NCBI RefSeq assembly: GCF_022869805.1
Contig: NZ_CP094974.1
Span: 4,340,001-4,404,000, forward strand
Reading direction: 5' to 3'
From: Halosolutus halophilus
Lineage (GTDB): Archaea > Halobacteriota > Halobacteria > Halobacteriales > Natrialbaceae
Length of the DNA: 64,000 bases
Part shown: positions 43,666-52,783 of the stretch, piece by piece
Position numbering within the stretch: position 1 is the stretch's first letter
Layout of the letters: each line of letters starts with the position of its first letter
Translations under genes and position numbers: made by a program
Notes under the pieces: model-generated
The model's input: the letters and a program-made list of their open reading frames with translations, nothing else
What the model was told of the DNA's origin: nothing
The model's database searches: none

Positions 43666-43704
43666 ACTCCGTTCGATGCGGCGACCGATAATAAAATCAC
43701 GATG

Positions 43705-43729
43705 ACATATGGTTCCGTGTAACATATGG
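43705..43729. promoter_or_regulatory. Direct repeat ACATATGG, 17-base period, upstream of methyltransferase promoter
   Basis: ACATATGG occurs at 43705-43712 and 43722-43729. Both lie upstream of the leftward TATA box. Each copy contains the self-complementary CATATG. Confidence 0.4.
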
Positions 43730-43830
43730 CACAGCTGGTGAGAAGTACGGCTCGACGGCGAGCACAGCCGGAAAGTTCGGACTCGCGCGGTCCCGTCACT
43801 GCTTTACCATCGTCAGCCGAACGTTCATGC

Positions 43831-44076
43831 ATGAAAGTGGAATTCGACGAGGACACCTGCATCGGGATGTTCCAGTGCGTCGCGGAGTGGGACGCCTTCG
43901 AGAAGGACAAGTCGAAAGGAAAGGCGGTCCTCCAGGACAGCGAGGAAGTCGAGGACGGCATCTTCGTCCGCGAGGTCCCCGATGACGCCGAACTCGACGC
44001 GAAGTTCGCCGCCCGCTCGTGTCCCGTCGACGCGATCACGATCTACGACGACGACGGCGAGCAGTTGATTCCCTGA
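43831..44076 (+). CDS. 3Fe-4S/4Fe-4S bacterial-type ferredoxin
   Basis: An 81-residue acidic ferredoxin. TTTACC at 43803-43808 lies about 27 bases before the ATG. Cysteines are C10 and C16 (TCIGMFQC) and C64 (SCPVDAI), the three-cysteine pattern C-x5-C...C-P of single-cluster ferredoxins. Asp or a fourth ligand at the middle Cys position is replaced (IGMFQ), favouring a 3Fe-4S cluster. It probably serves as electron donor to P450-like or other oxidoreductases. Confidence 0.93.
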   Translation: MKVEFDEDTCIGMFQCVAEWDAFEKDKSKGKAVLQDSEEVEDGIFVREVPDDAELDAKFAARSCPVDAITIYDDDGEQLIP

Positions 44077-44166
44077 CGGCGGTCCAACTCTCTCGACCCT
44101 CAGTGACGCAATGTTACAGATCCCGACGACGATTTGTCCCGGGCGCTGACCCGCGAACGGGAGCGA

Positions 44167-44421
44167 TGGCCGAACGCTCGGGCCCGACGGCGATCGACCC
44201 GAGTACGTCTCCGTCCCGTTTGGCGGCGGGTCACGACGCCGTCGCGGATGCGTTTTGCGGTGACCGAACTCGAACTCGCGACGATCGCCCGACGGGCCGA
44301 ATTCGATCGTATCACCGGATCGATCGAACCGTCCGTGGAAATCACGCTTCATCCCGGAGCGGTCGACGTTCGCGTTCGGGAACGGTCAGGATCGAAATTG
44401 ACCGCCGACCTGCGGGTGTGA
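44167..44421 (+). pseudogene. Possible frameshifted small gene
   Basis: The frame from ATG 44167 (MAERSGPTAIDPSTSPSRLA) and then the +1 frame from ATG 44248 (MRFAVTELELATIARRAEF, ending ERSGSKLTADLRV at 44421) both show haloarchaeal codon use, and one frame change near 44240-44250 would fuse them into a single protein of about 84 residues. The second part alone is a plausible 57-residue protein. A TTTGTC element near 44135 lies about 27 bases before 44167. I do not recognise the family. Confidence 0.35.
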
Positions 44422-44473
44422 AACCGTTCCCGCGACGGCTGACTGCGAAAAATCGGGTGACGGTGGGCAGCGA

Positions 44474-45388
44474 CTACGAAATCTTGTCGTACTGTTCCGA
44501 GAGCTTCTCGGCGGCCTCGCCGAGTTGGTTGCGCTCGAACTCGGTGAGGTCCCACTCGACGATCTCCTCGACGCCGTTCGAGCCAAGCTTGACGGGGACG
44601 CCGAAGGCGGTGTCCTCGTGGCCGTACTCGCCTTCGAGTTTGACGCTGCCGGGGAGGACTTCGCCGGTGTCGCGCAGGATGGCCTCGACCATGTGACCGA
44701 CACCGGTCGCCGGGCCCCACTCGGTCGCGCCCTTCTTCTCGATGACGTTCATCGCCGAGGTCTGGAGTTCCTCGAGGAGTTCCTCCTTCTCGTCCTCGTC
44801 GAACGCGAGGTCCTGCCCGTTGACGCGGACCTTCGAGAACACGGGGACCTGTGCGTCACCGTGTTCGCCGAGGATGGTCGCGTCGACGTTCTGGACCGGC
44901 GCGTCGAAGCGCTGGGAGATGACGTAGCGGAACCGGGCGGAGTCGAGCCGGCCGCCGAATCCGATTACTTTCTCGCGGGCCCGATCGCCCGTCTCGTAGA
45001 GGTGGCGGTTCAACAGGTCGACCGGGTTCGACGTGGTGACGGTGATGAAGTCGTCGTTGTGCTCGGCGATCGAGGAGCCGATGTCCTCCATGATCGGTGC
45101 GTTGTCGCCCGCGAGGTCGATCCGGGTCTGGCCCGGCTGGCGCGGGATGCCGGCCGTGATGACGACGACGTCCGAGCCGGCGGTGTCCTCGTAGCCGCCC
45201 TGCCGGATCGTCGTGTTCGAGTCGTACGCTGCCCCGTGGTTGGCGTCGGCAGCCTGCCCGATCGTGTCGTCTTCCTTGTCCGGAATGTCCACGAAGACGA
45301 GTTCGTCTGCAACGTCCCGAAGCGCGATGTTGTAGCCTGCGGCGGCCCCGACCGTGCCGGCCGCGCCGACCACGCTAACTTTCGTCAT
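44474..45388 (-). CDS. mdh: Malate dehydrogenase
   Basis: A 304-residue LDH-like malate dehydrogenase of the TCA cycle. NAD loop [20 protein letters not shown], adenine-ribose acid [11 protein letters not shown], substrate Arg in [16 protein letters not shown], Asn in [13 protein letters not shown], catalytic Asp/Arg in [10 protein letters not shown] and His in [22 protein letters not shown] (complement of about 45415-45420) is 27 bases from ATG 45388, so leaderless. The haloarchaeal enzymes are tetrameric and acidic. The substrate is malate/oxaloacetate rather than lactate, judging from the Arg in IPRQPGQTR. Confidence 0.96.
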   Translation of the reverse strand: MTKVSVVGAAGTVGAAAGYNIALRDVADELVFVDIPDKEDDTIGQAADANHGAAYDSNTTIRQGGYEDTAGSDVVVITAGIPRQPGQTRIDLAGDNAPIMEDIGSSIAEHNDDFITVTTSNPVDLLNRHLYETGDRAREKVIGFGGRLDSARFRYVISQRFDAPVQNVDATILGEHGDAQVPVFSKVRVNGQDLAFDEDEKEELLEELQTSAMNVIEKKGATEWGPATGVGHMVEAILRDTGEVLPGSVKLEGEYGHEDTAFGVPVKLGSNGVEEIVEWDLTEFERNQLGEAAEKLSEQYDKIS

Positions 45389-45556
45389 ACCACGTAAAAA
45401 TGGACCCGCCCCTGCGTTAAATCCGTCGGATTCACCACGCACGCCTGAAAATGACGATGCCTAATACGTCGATCGTCGAACAACCCGTTCGCGATCGGTC
45501 GGGAGACCCCGTGCGGTTCCAGAACGCCTTTCTTGCCGGTTCGACTGGCGGTTCGT

Positions 45557-46771
45557 ATGCACCGGAACGATCGCACGATCGCCCGCTTCACCATGATCGG
45601 GCACGCGACGTTCCACTGTTACGAACTCACGATCCCGCTCTTCGTGGTGGTCTGGCTGGACGCCTTCGACGTCTCGCCGGCCGTCCTGGGAACGGTAGTC
45701 GCCGCGGGGTACGCGCTCGTCGGGATCGGTGCCCTCCCGAGCGGCGCGCTCGCGGACGCGTACGGATCGAAACGGCTCGTCGTCCTCTCGATGGTCGGGA
45801 TGGGCGGCGGGTTCGTGCTCGTCGGTCTCGCCCCGTCCGTCCCGGTGCTGGGACTGGCGCTGGTGATCTGGGGGGCTGCGGCGAGTCTGTACCATCCCGC
45901 CGGGCTGTCGCTCATCACCCGCGGCTCGGAGCGACAGGGAACCGTGCTCGCGTACCACGGCGTCGCGGGCAACGTCGGGACGGCGATCGGGCCCCTGGTC
46001 GCGGCGCTCCTGCTCACGGTCTTCGACTGGCGACTCGTCGCCGGCCTGTTCGTCTTCCCGGCCGTCGTCGGTATCCTCGCCGCCTATCGACTCGAGTTCG
46101 ACGAGCGGGCGGCCGTCGACCCCGGAACCGAACCGGTACCGACGGCCGCCGGCGATCGGCTCTCCGCGGTCGTCGCACGAACCCGACTGCTGTTCGCCGG
46201 CGGATTCGTCGTCGTGTTCGGCATCGCGATCCTCGCGGGCACGTACTATCGCGGCCTGTTCACGTTCCTCCCGGACGTCCTCGCCGGTCTCCCCGTCTTC
46301 GAGCCGGTCGACGTCGCGGGCGAGACGTTCGACCCGAGCCAGTACGTCTACGCGGGACTGTTACTGGTCGGCGCTGCCGGCCAGTTCGTCGGCGGGAAGT
46401 TGAGCGACAGCCGATCGCCGGAGCGCGCCATCGTCGGCGCGTTCGCCGCGCTGCTGGCCGTCACGGCGCTGTTCCCGCTCGTCACGACGGACGGGCTGTT
46501 CGCGACGGCAGCCGTCTGCGCGGCGCTCGGCTTTTTCGTCTTCATGGAGGCACCGATCCACCAGGCGCTCATCGGCGAGTACGTTCCGGCGGAGGTACAG
46601 GGGCTCTCCTTCGGCTACACCTACCTCGGCGTCTTCGGGATCGGGGCCGCGGGGGCCTCGATCGCCGGGGTCGCGCTCACTTACGGCGGGACCGTCCTGC
46701 TGTTCGCCGCGCTCGCGACGTTCCCGACGATCGGGCTCGTCCTCGCGGGCGTCCTCCTCGCACGATCGTAG
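45557..46771 (+). CDS. Major facilitator superfamily transporter
   Basis: A 404-residue protein starting at the ATG at 45557. About twelve hydrophobic segments are visible. The MFS motif A-like loop is GALADAYGSKRLVVLS between helices 2 and 3, and GGKLSDSRSPERAIVGAF repeats it in the second half. It begins ARFTMIGHATFHCYELTIPLFVVVWLDAF, with FHCYEL near the first helix, as in Fsr-type drug/fosmidomycin efflux carriers. The substrate is unknown. It is divergent from mdh. Confidence 0.9.
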   Translation: MHRNDRTIARFTMIGHATFHCYELTIPLFVVVWLDAFDVSPAVLGTVVAAGYALVGIGALPSGALADAYGSKRLVVLSMVGMGGGFVLVGLAPSVPVLGLALVIWGAAASLYHPAGLSLITRGSERQGTVLAYHGVAGNVGTAIGPLVAALLLTVFDWRLVAGLFVFPAVVGILAAYRLEFDERAAVDPGTEPVPTAAGDRLSAVVARTRLLFAGGFVVVFGIAILAGTYYRGLFTFLPDVLAGLPVFEPVDVAGETFDPSQYVYAGLLLVGAAGQFVGGKLSDSRSPERAIVGAFAALLAVTALFPLVTTDGLFATAAVCAALGFFVFMEAPIHQALIGEYVPAEVQGLSFGYTYLGVFGIGAAGASIAGVALTYGGTVLLFAALATFPTIGLVLAGVLLARS

Positions 46772-46830
46772 CTAGGGGTACACGGCTCGCGATCGAACGC
46801 GTCTTTGCGCTCGCCGCTCCGTTCCCGAGT

Positions 46831-47283
46831 ATGCGCGTCAGTGTTATCGGCGGCGGCACGATCACGGACGAGGAGACCGACGTCGCGGTCGCGGTCGGCC
46901 GCGAACTCGGTACACGCGGTCACACGGTCGTCTGCGGCGGTCGCGGCGGAACGATGGAAGCGGTCTGTCGCGGTGCCACGGCGGCGGGTGGAACGACGAT
47001 CGGAATTCTCCCCGGCGAGCACCGGGACGAGGCCAACGAGTACGTCGACACGGTGATCGCCACCGGCCTCGGACACGCTCGCAACGCACTCGTCCCGCTG
47101 AACGGCGACGCGGTCGTCGCGCTTTCCGGGGGCTACGGGACGCTCACGGAGATCGGCTTCGCCGGCATCTACGATCGACCGGTCGTCAGCCTCGGAACCC
47201 ACGACGTTCCCGGCGTCGAGACGGTCGAGACGCCCGCAGCAGCCGTCGACGCCGTCGAGGCTGCGATCGATCGGCGGAACTGA
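46831..47283 (+). CDS. SLOG/LOG-like Rossmann protein (TIGR00725 type)
   Basis: A 150-residue protein. VSVIGGGTITDEETDVAVAVGRELGTRGHTVVCGGRGGTMEAVCRGATAAGGTTIGILPGE is the nucleotide-binding half, and VALSGGYGTLTEIGFAG is the LOG-type G-G-x-G-T-x-x-E motif, here SGGYGTLTE. Relatives hydrolyse cytokinin riboside phosphates or sense nucleotides. The TIGR00725 members have no firmly assigned substrate. It follows the MFS gene closely, on the same strand. Confidence 0.88.
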   Translation: MRVSVIGGGTITDEETDVAVAVGRELGTRGHTVVCGGRGGTMEAVCRGATAAGGTTIGILPGEHRDEANEYVDTVIATGLGHARNALVPLNGDAVVALSGGYGTLTEIGFAGIYDRPVVSLGTHDVPGVETVETPAAAVDAVEAAIDRRN

Positions 47284-47391
47284 GGACGGCGGGACGGTCG
47301 GCAGCGGAACTGACGCTGCGACGACCGGCAGGCAGGACCGCGACGAACCTCGAACCGTCACTACCTTGTCCCGTCGCACGCCCCGTCCGAT

Positions 47392-47820
47392 ATGAGCGAT
47401 CGCGACCCAGAGGATCCCTACACGATCCGCGAGGAGCTCCCCGATCCCGAGACCTTCGCCGCGTTGCGCGAGGCTGCCGGGATGACGTCCCGATCGATCG
47501 AGGGGCTCGAACGGGGCCTCCCGAACTCGCTCTACGGCGTGATCGCGGTCCACGATCCGACCGACGAGGTCGTCGGCATGGGCCGGATCGTCGGCGACGA
47601 CGGTACCGTCTACCAGATTTCCGATATGGCGGTCCACCCGAAGCACCAGCGACAGGGCCTCGGTACCCGAATCATGGAGCACCTCGCGGCGTACGTCGAG
47701 GAGACGGCTCCGCCGGGCGCGTACGTCAACCTCATGGCCGACGTCGACGGCTTCTACGAGCAGTTCGGCTTCGAGGAGACCCGACCCGCATCGAAGGGGA
47801 TGTATCGCCGGATGGAGTAA
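47392..47820 (+). CDS. GNAT-family N-acetyltransferase
   Basis: A 142-residue acetyltransferase. The acetyl-CoA loop is ISDMAVHPKHQRQGLGTRIMEHL (Q/R-x-x-G-x-G/A), preceded by VVGMGRIVGDDGTVYQ and followed by YVNLMADVDGFYEQFGFEETRP, which ends in the standard FYEQFGF. It acetylates a small amine or protein N-terminus in the cytoplasm; the substrate is not predictable. Confidence 0.93.
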   Translation: MSDRDPEDPYTIREELPDPETFAALREAAGMTSRSIEGLERGLPNSLYGVIAVHDPTDEVVGMGRIVGDDGTVYQISDMAVHPKHQRQGLGTRIMEHLAAYVEETAPPGAYVNLMADVDGFYEQFGFEETRPASKGMYRRME

Positions 47821-48001
47821 GACGGTCACTGTCGGCTGTATAAGCAGCGCTGGCTCCGATCGGCGGGCGAACCGACCCGCGATCGAGGACGCGACGACCC
47901 GTAATCGAGAACTCCGACCCCCGATCGGGACCCCCGACCCGTGACCGGTCGCGATTGCACACTTCGCAGCTTTTTCGACACTCCAGCGTCTCTAGACACA
48001 C

Positions 48002-48754
48002 ATGAGCGACTTCGACAAGGAAGCCGAGCGCGAGAAACTTCGCGAGAAGTACGAGCGCGACAAGGCCGAACGGGAGGCTACCCAGCGGATGAGCGACCTC
48101 CTGCTCAAGGGGGCCACGATGACGAACACCCACTGCGGCACCTGTGGCGATCCACTCTTCCAGCAGGACGGCACGACGTTCTGCCCGAGCTGTCACGGCA
48201 ACCCCGACGCCGTCGAGGGGACGGGTCTCGAGGCCCAGCCGGCCGAGGCGTCCGGCGAGGACGACGCCGCCGGGACCGATCGGGAGAACGCTGCAGCGAC
48301 CGATCGTGACGCCGTCAGCGACGATTCGACTGCCGACGCCGCTGCCGACGATCGGTCCGAACCGCCGGCCCAGGCGGGCACGTCACCGGCCGAGGAAGCG
48401 ACGCGGCAGTTCGATTCGAACGCGGAGGCCGCTGGCGAGTCGAGCGACGGCGAGGGGTCGGAGGTCCGATCGTCGGCGGATCCGGATCGCGACGCCCGGA
48501 CGACTTCGTCGCGGCGTGACTCGACTCGACGGGACGGAACGGATCGATCGGAGCGCGGTGGGACCGCACCGTCGCGGCGATCGGCACCGACGCGCGAGTC
48601 GCCGACCGGCGACCTCGACGCCGCACACGCCTCGCTCGTCGCTGCCCTCGAGAAGTTCGCGGCCGAGGCGGCCGAGACGGACGACCCCCGCTACGCGACG
48701 GAGTGCCTCGAGGCCGCTCGCGAAGCGAGCGAGACGCTCGACGTCCTTCGATGA
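48002..48754 (+). CDS. Sjogren's syndrome/scleroderma autoantigen 1 (p27) family protein
   Basis: A 250-residue protein. Residues 5-40 are a charged helix (KEAEREKLREKYERDKAEREATQRMSDLLLKGATM), then a zinc ribbon with C45, C48, C61 and C64 (THCGTCGDPLFQQDGTTFCPSCHG), the signature of the archaeal p27 family. After a long disordered acidic and Arg-rich stretch, a C-terminal helix (AHASLVAALEKFAAEAAETDD) probably makes a dimer. The role is unknown. A Ser/Arg-rich section at about 175-200 reflects the CGATCG-rich DNA. Confidence 0.9.
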   Translation: MSDFDKEAEREKLREKYERDKAEREATQRMSDLLLKGATMTNTHCGTCGDPLFQQDGTTFCPSCHGNPDAVEGTGLEAQPAEASGEDDAAGTDRENAAATDRDAVSDDSTADAAADDRSEPPAQAGTSPAEEATRQFDSNAEAAGESSDGEGSEVRSSADPDRDARTTSSRRDSTRRDGTDRSERGGTAPSRRSAPTRESPTGDLDAAHASLVAALEKFAAEAAETDDPRYATECLEAAREASETLDVLR

Positions 48755-48776
48755 CGGCGACTCGCCGCTGTTCCGA

Positions 48777-49193
48777 CTAGTCGAGGAACCGATCCTGCAC
48801 GTCCTCGCTCGGCATCATACACCGGTCTTTCTTGCCGAACAGGCGATACCGGTTGGCGGCGACGACGTCGTACCCCCAGTCCAGGACTCGACGCGGGAGG
48901 TACGCGAACGGGCGGGCGAGCGCGTAGATCCCGCCGAGAATGCTGGCGATCCGGATCACCGCCGCGGCCTTCACGTACGCGTCGTCGCCCTCGATCAGGA
49001 CGATCGAGTCGAGGCCGTGTCCGTCGAGTCCGTGGTCGGCGAGTAACGCCTCGCCGACGTCGGATTGCAGCGACGCGAAGTGAAAGCGCCCCTCCGGATC
49101 GCGCGGAATGAGAAACTGCACGAATCCGGTACAGAGGTTACAGACGCCGTCGAAGAGGACGATCGGGTCCTCGTCGGGAATGTCCTCGCCCAT
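48777..49193 (-). CDS. DCC-family thiol-disulfide oxidoreductase-like protein (DUF393)
   Basis: A 138-residue protein. The diagnostic motif IVLFDGVCNLC has Asp15, Cys18 and Cys21 (D-x-x-C-x-x-C), then CTGFVQFLIPRDPEGRFHFASLQSDVGEALL and VKAAAVIRIASILGG, and the C-terminal RPFAYLPRRVLDWGYDVVAANRYRLFGKKDRCM. It has a thioredoxin-like fold; redox activity has been proposed. The final Cys in DRCM is conserved in the family. The gene is convergent with the p27 gene, 22 bases apart. Confidence 0.93.
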   Translation of the reverse strand: MGEDIPDEDPIVLFDGVCNLCTGFVQFLIPRDPEGRFHFASLQSDVGEALLADHGLDGHGLDSIVLIEGDDAYVKAAAVIRIASILGGIYALARPFAYLPRRVLDWGYDVVAANRYRLFGKKDRCMMPSEDVQDRFLD

Positions 49194-49374
49194 CGGATAG
49201 ATCGTGGTAAGTGGTGACGGCAGTTCACGGTTCCGGTTACGGTGCCCGGTCTCTCCGGGGGATTCCGGTCTGGCATAATCGTGTCCGGACCCGAGTGGAA
49301 ATACGACGCGACGGCCGCTCGCGGCGGCCCTGAGACTCGTATCGATCGGTTCGACCGCAGGGATCGGGTCCTCC

Positions 49375-51816
49375 TCACCCCGTATACTCGCTGCCGACCA
49401 CTTCGCGAATCCGCTCGGCCGTCACCTTGCCGACCCCCTCCGCCTCCCGTAATTCGTCCTCGCTCGCGATCATGATTTCTTCGACGGTGCCGAACTCGGA
49501 GAGTAGCGATCGCGCCGTGACGGGGCCGATTTCGGCGATCGAGGAGACGACGTACTCCTGTTGCTCCGCGAGGGTCTTCGACTGCTTCTCGCCGTGGACG
49601 GACACTTCGCGATCGGCGGTCTCCTGCTCGCGGCCGGCGATCACCGCCAGCAGTTCCATCGTCTCCGTCTCGTCTTCGGTCCGGAGGACGCTCGCGCCGA
49701 AGTCGACCGCGAGACTCGAGAGTGCCCCGCGAACCGCGTTCGGGTGGACGTCCCGCTGTTCGTACAGGCCCTCGCCCTCGACGATCACGATCGGCCGCGA
49801 GTAGTGGCGGGCCATCGCGCCGACCTGCTCGAAAACCGATCGATCGGCACCGACCAGCGAGTCCACGAAGTCGGCCACGGACTTGCGCTCGACGACCACG
49901 CGGTCCGAGGCGACGTAGTCGCCGACGTCGAGCGTCTCGAGGCGGACCTCGATCTCCTCCCGTCGCGAGAGGTCGCGGGCGATGTTGGCGTCCATCTCCC
50001 GCTGGTCGGCGACGATCTCGATCGCGTCGCCCTCGGCGTGCGGGTCGGGCGTGTCGACGTCCTCGTCCGCGGATTCGACCTCCGCATCGGTACCCGATTC
50101 CGAGTTAGTATCCCCGAATTCTTGCAGGCCGGGTCGGCCTGAAACCCCTCCGCTTCCGGTGGAACTCCCGCTCCCGTCCCTCGATTCGCCGCTCTCGTCG
50201 TCCACTTTCGCTCCGGTGTCGAACGCCGCGAGCGACTGCTGGGCCGCGTCGAGTTCGTCCTCGATCTCGTCGGCCATCCCCTTCAACTCGCGCAGTTCCC
50301 GTTCCATCTCCTTCTCGCGGCGGCGGGAGATCCAGAAGTAGGCCTCGTCGCGGGTGTCTTCCGCCATGAGGACGACGACCCGCCCCTCGGACTGGCGGCC
50401 CGTTCGACCCTTCCGCTGGATGGAGCGGATCGCGGTCGGGACGGGTTCGTAGAAGAGGACGAGATCGACCTCCGGTACGTCGAGTCCCTCCTCCGCGACC
50501 GAGGTGGAGACGAGCACCTCGAACTCGCCCGCCCGGAACTCGTCTAACACCTCCTTTTGCTGGTTCTGGGTCATCCCGTCCGATCCCTCGCGATCGCCCT
50601 GCCCGACGAACCGATTCGCGTCGAAACTCTCCGAGAGGAAGTCGGTCAGCGCCTCCGCCGTGTCGCGCGATTCCGTGAAGACGATCACGCGCTCGCCGTC
50701 GTCGAGTCCCAGCGTCTCGGCGAGCAGCATCCGGGTTTTCCGGTACTTCGGGTGCAACTCGTCGAAGCTCTCGGCCTTGCGCACGGCCTCCCGAACGCGT
50801 GGGTCCGAGACCATCCGCTGGCTCGCCTTCGACGCGCCCGACGATCGTGCCTGGTTGCGCTGGCGATCGAAGTACCGGCGCAGCGCCTCGACGCTCTGGG
50901 TCTCGACGAGCGTGACGGCCTGCCGGAGTTTCATCACCTCCGCGTGGACGGACATTCCCTCGAACCCCTCCGACTGGTCGTTGTTGATCAGTTGCTGGAG
51001 TTCGGCCCGCATCCGATTGAGGTCCTTCTGGGACTGGTCCGGCTGGGTCGAGTCCGCGACGCCCAGTTCCTTGAGTTTCTCGAGGCGGTCTTTGATGACC
51101 TCGTTCAGCGCGTCCCGGATCTCGAGCACCTCGTCGGGGAGGTCGATCCGCTCCCACTCGACGTCGGTGTCGTGGGTGAACTCGTCGACGTCGGCGTCGT
51201 CCTCGGTCATCACCTCGATCTCCTGGATGCCGAGGTTCTCGCAGACGTCGAGGATCGCCTCCTCGTCGCCGCCGGGAGAGGCGCTCATCCCCGTGACGAG
51301 GGGGTCGCTGGCGTCCGCGTGGTACCGCTCGGCGATGTAGTTGTAGGCGTAGTCGCCGGTCGCGCGGTGGCACTCGTCGAACGTGCAGTGGGTCACGTCG
51401 GAAAGCGAAATTCGGCCGCCGACGAGGTCGTTCTCGATCACCTGCGGCGTGGCCATCACGACCGTCGACTTCTCCCAGAGTGCAGCCCGATCCTCCGGGC
51501 TGACGTCGCCCGTGAAAACGACGATTTCGTCGTCCGGGATCTGCAGCGCCTCCCGGTAGAACTCCGCGTGCTGCTGGACGAGGGGTTTCGTCGGCGCGAG
51601 CATCAGTGATTTCCCCCCGACTTCGTCGAGGCGCCGTGCGGTCACGAGCAGGCTCACGGTCGTCTTCCCCAGTCCGGTGGGGAGACAGACGAGCGTGTGG
51701 TGGTTCGCGGCCGTTCCGGCGAGTTGTAACTGGTAGAGTCGTCGTTCGAGGAAGTTCGGCTTGAGGAGAGGATGCTCGATCGTGGGCTGGCTCCCGTCCT
51801 CGTCCGTCGCTGCCAT
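49375..51816 (-). CDS. hef: Hef helicase/nuclease (XPF/FANCM family)
   Basis: An 813-residue protein. The N-terminal superfamily 2 helicase has Walker A PTGLGKT (46-52), DECH (147-150), GMSASPGGDEE and SEGFEGMSVHAEVMKLRQ insert, and motif VI SIQRKGRTGRQSEGRV. A C-terminal ERCC4 nuclease has IEIVADQREMDANIARDLSRREE and VVERKSVADFVDSLV, with the catalytic D-x-R and E-R-K residues present. The last 65 residues form a tandem HhH. Hef cuts stalled forks and branched DNA and interacts with PCNA. In haloarchaea it acts beside Hjc. Confidence 0.95.
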   Translation of the reverse strand: MAATDEDGSQPTIEHPLLKPNFLERRLYQLQLAGTAANHHTLVCLPTGLGKTTVSLLVTARRLDEVGGKSLMLAPTKPLVQQHAEFYREALQIPDDEIVVFTGDVSPEDRAALWEKSTVVMATPQVIENDLVGGRISLSDVTHCTFDECHRATGDYAYNYIAERYHADASDPLVTGMSASPGGDEEAILDVCENLGIQEIEVMTEDDADVDEFTHDTDVEWERIDLPDEVLEIRDALNEVIKDRLEKLKELGVADSTQPDQSQKDLNRMRAELQQLINNDQSEGFEGMSVHAEVMKLRQAVTLVETQSVEALRRYFDRQRNQARSSGASKASQRMVSDPRVREAVRKAESFDELHPKYRKTRMLLAETLGLDDGERVIVFTESRDTAEALTDFLSESFDANRFVGQGDREGSDGMTQNQQKEVLDEFRAGEFEVLVSTSVAEEGLDVPEVDLVLFYEPVPTAIRSIQRKGRTGRQSEGRVVVLMAEDTRDEAYFWISRRREKEMERELRELKGMADEIEDELDAAQQSLAAFDTGAKVDDESGESRDGSGSSTGSGGVSGRPGLQEFGDTNSESGTDAEVESADEDVDTPDPHAEGDAIEIVADQREMDANIARDLSRREEIEVRLETLDVGDYVASDRVVVERKSVADFVDSLVGADRSVFEQVGAMARHYSRPIVIVEGEGLYEQRDVHPNAVRGALSSLAVDFGASVLRTEDETETMELLAVIAGREQETADREVSVHGEKQSKTLAEQQEYVVSSIAEIGPVTARSLLSEFGTVEEIMIASEDELREAEGVGKVTAERIREVVGSEYTG

Positions 51817-52005
51817 TGGCGGTCGTTCATCGCCGCCGCGAATAAGGGTTCCCGTACCGCGGTGAAAGTGATACTGCGGATACCGATACGGTGGGAATCC
51901 AGATCACAGCGGCCCCGATGAGCCGATTATTCCCGTTCTCGGTGACGTCTGTTTGCTCCCTCGTTCGGGTCCGTCCGTTGCTGGTGGATCGCCGACCGTC
52001 CGCGA

Positions 52006-52479
52006 TCACGGATCGCTGTACTCCGATAGCAGTGTCGCCCGTTCTGTCCGTCCCAACCGCTCGTACGCCCGTCCTTCGTAGTCGAGCGAGAGAACGGGAA
52101 TACGGCCGTTTCCTATCTCAACGAACGTTCGATGCTCCGCCACGTCGACCGGCGGTTCCCACGTGCCGTCGTCCCGGCGCTTCTGTACCGCGCCCATGAT
52201 CTCGACCCGAACGCCGTCGAGTTCGACGGCCCCGAAGTGCGAGCGGATCGTCTCCGATTCGGCGACCGAAACCGGGTCGACGACCTGCTCAGCGAACGCC
52301 GCTTCGATCGCGTACGCGCCTTCTTCGGTCGTCTGCACGTCGATATCGTTCGGCGTCAGGGGAACGCCCTGGAGGGCGAAACTGGTGCTTCCCGTAAGCG
52401 CCCACGTCACGGACCGATCGTCGAGCGTCGTCGAGAGCGTTTCGAGCGCGTCGAGGTACCGGTCGTCGAGTTCGGGCAT
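52006..52479 (-). CDS. Nucleotidyltransferase-fold (MNT-like) protein
   Basis: A 157-residue protein. VTWALTGSTSFALQGVPLTPNDIDVQTTEEGAYAIEAAF is a minimal nucleotidyltransferase core: G-S-x-S/x-(x7-10)-D-x-D, here GSTSFALQGVPLTPNDIDV. It resembles the putative nucleotidyltransferase domain proteins that protect cells from HEPN toxins or modify small substrates. It is divergent from the VapBC pair, with the 91-base gap holding the VapBC operator, so it might belong to the same module; no HEPN partner is nearby. Confidence 0.8.
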   Translation of the reverse strand: MPELDDRYLDALETLSTTLDDRSVTWALTGSTSFALQGVPLTPNDIDVQTTEEGAYAIEAAFAEQVVDPVSVAESETIRSHFGAVELDGVRVEIMGAVQKRRDDGTWEPPVDVAEHRTFVEIGNGRIPVLSLDYEGRAYERLGRTERATLLSEYSDP

Positions 52480-52542
52480 CGCGTCTCGGTGATACTCGAA
52501 CTGCCGCCGTAAGTGTTAGTTCGACAGCGCGGGGAAACGAAC

Positions 52543-52564
52543 TTGTATACTGGCCCGTATACAA
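52543..52564. promoter_or_regulatory. VapBC operator palindrome over the TATA box
   Basis: TTGTATAC (52543-52550) and GTATACAA (52557-52564) form a perfect inverted repeat with a 6-base spacer. The TATA-like core is inside the left arm, about 27 bases before the vapB ATG at 52571. Such overlap is the expected target for autorepression by the VapB-VapC complex. Confidence 0.65.
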
Positions 52565-52570
52565 ACGCGT

Positions 52571-52783
52571 ATGAGCAAGAGCATCCGCGTCGACGAGGAT
52601 ACTCACGCGGCACTCGCGGCGCTGAAAGGCGACGACGAGACGTTCGACGATCTGCTCTCGCGTCTGGTCAGAGAGCGGCGAGAGTCGATCAGAGAGGGTG
52701 CAGGGCTCTGGGAGGGAACCGACGCGGCCGAGAAGGCGCGATCGATGCGGACGGAGATGAAAAAGGGAGTCGGGGAACAGTGA
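52571..52783 (+). CDS. vapB: VapB-type antitoxin
   Basis: A 70-residue protein. The N-terminus MSKSIRVDEDTHAALAALKGDDETFDDLLSRLVRERRE is a ribbon-helix-helix-type DNA-binding domain of the haloarchaeal VapB group, and the C-terminal EGTDAAEKARSMRTEMKKG is a toxin-binding tail. It neutralises VapC and represses its own operon. Its TGA overlaps the toxin GTG in GTGA, so toxin translation depends on it. Confidence 0.9.
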   Translation: MSKSIRVDEDTHAALAALKGDDETFDDLLSRLVRERRESIREGAGLWEGTDAAEKARSMRTEMKKGVGEQ

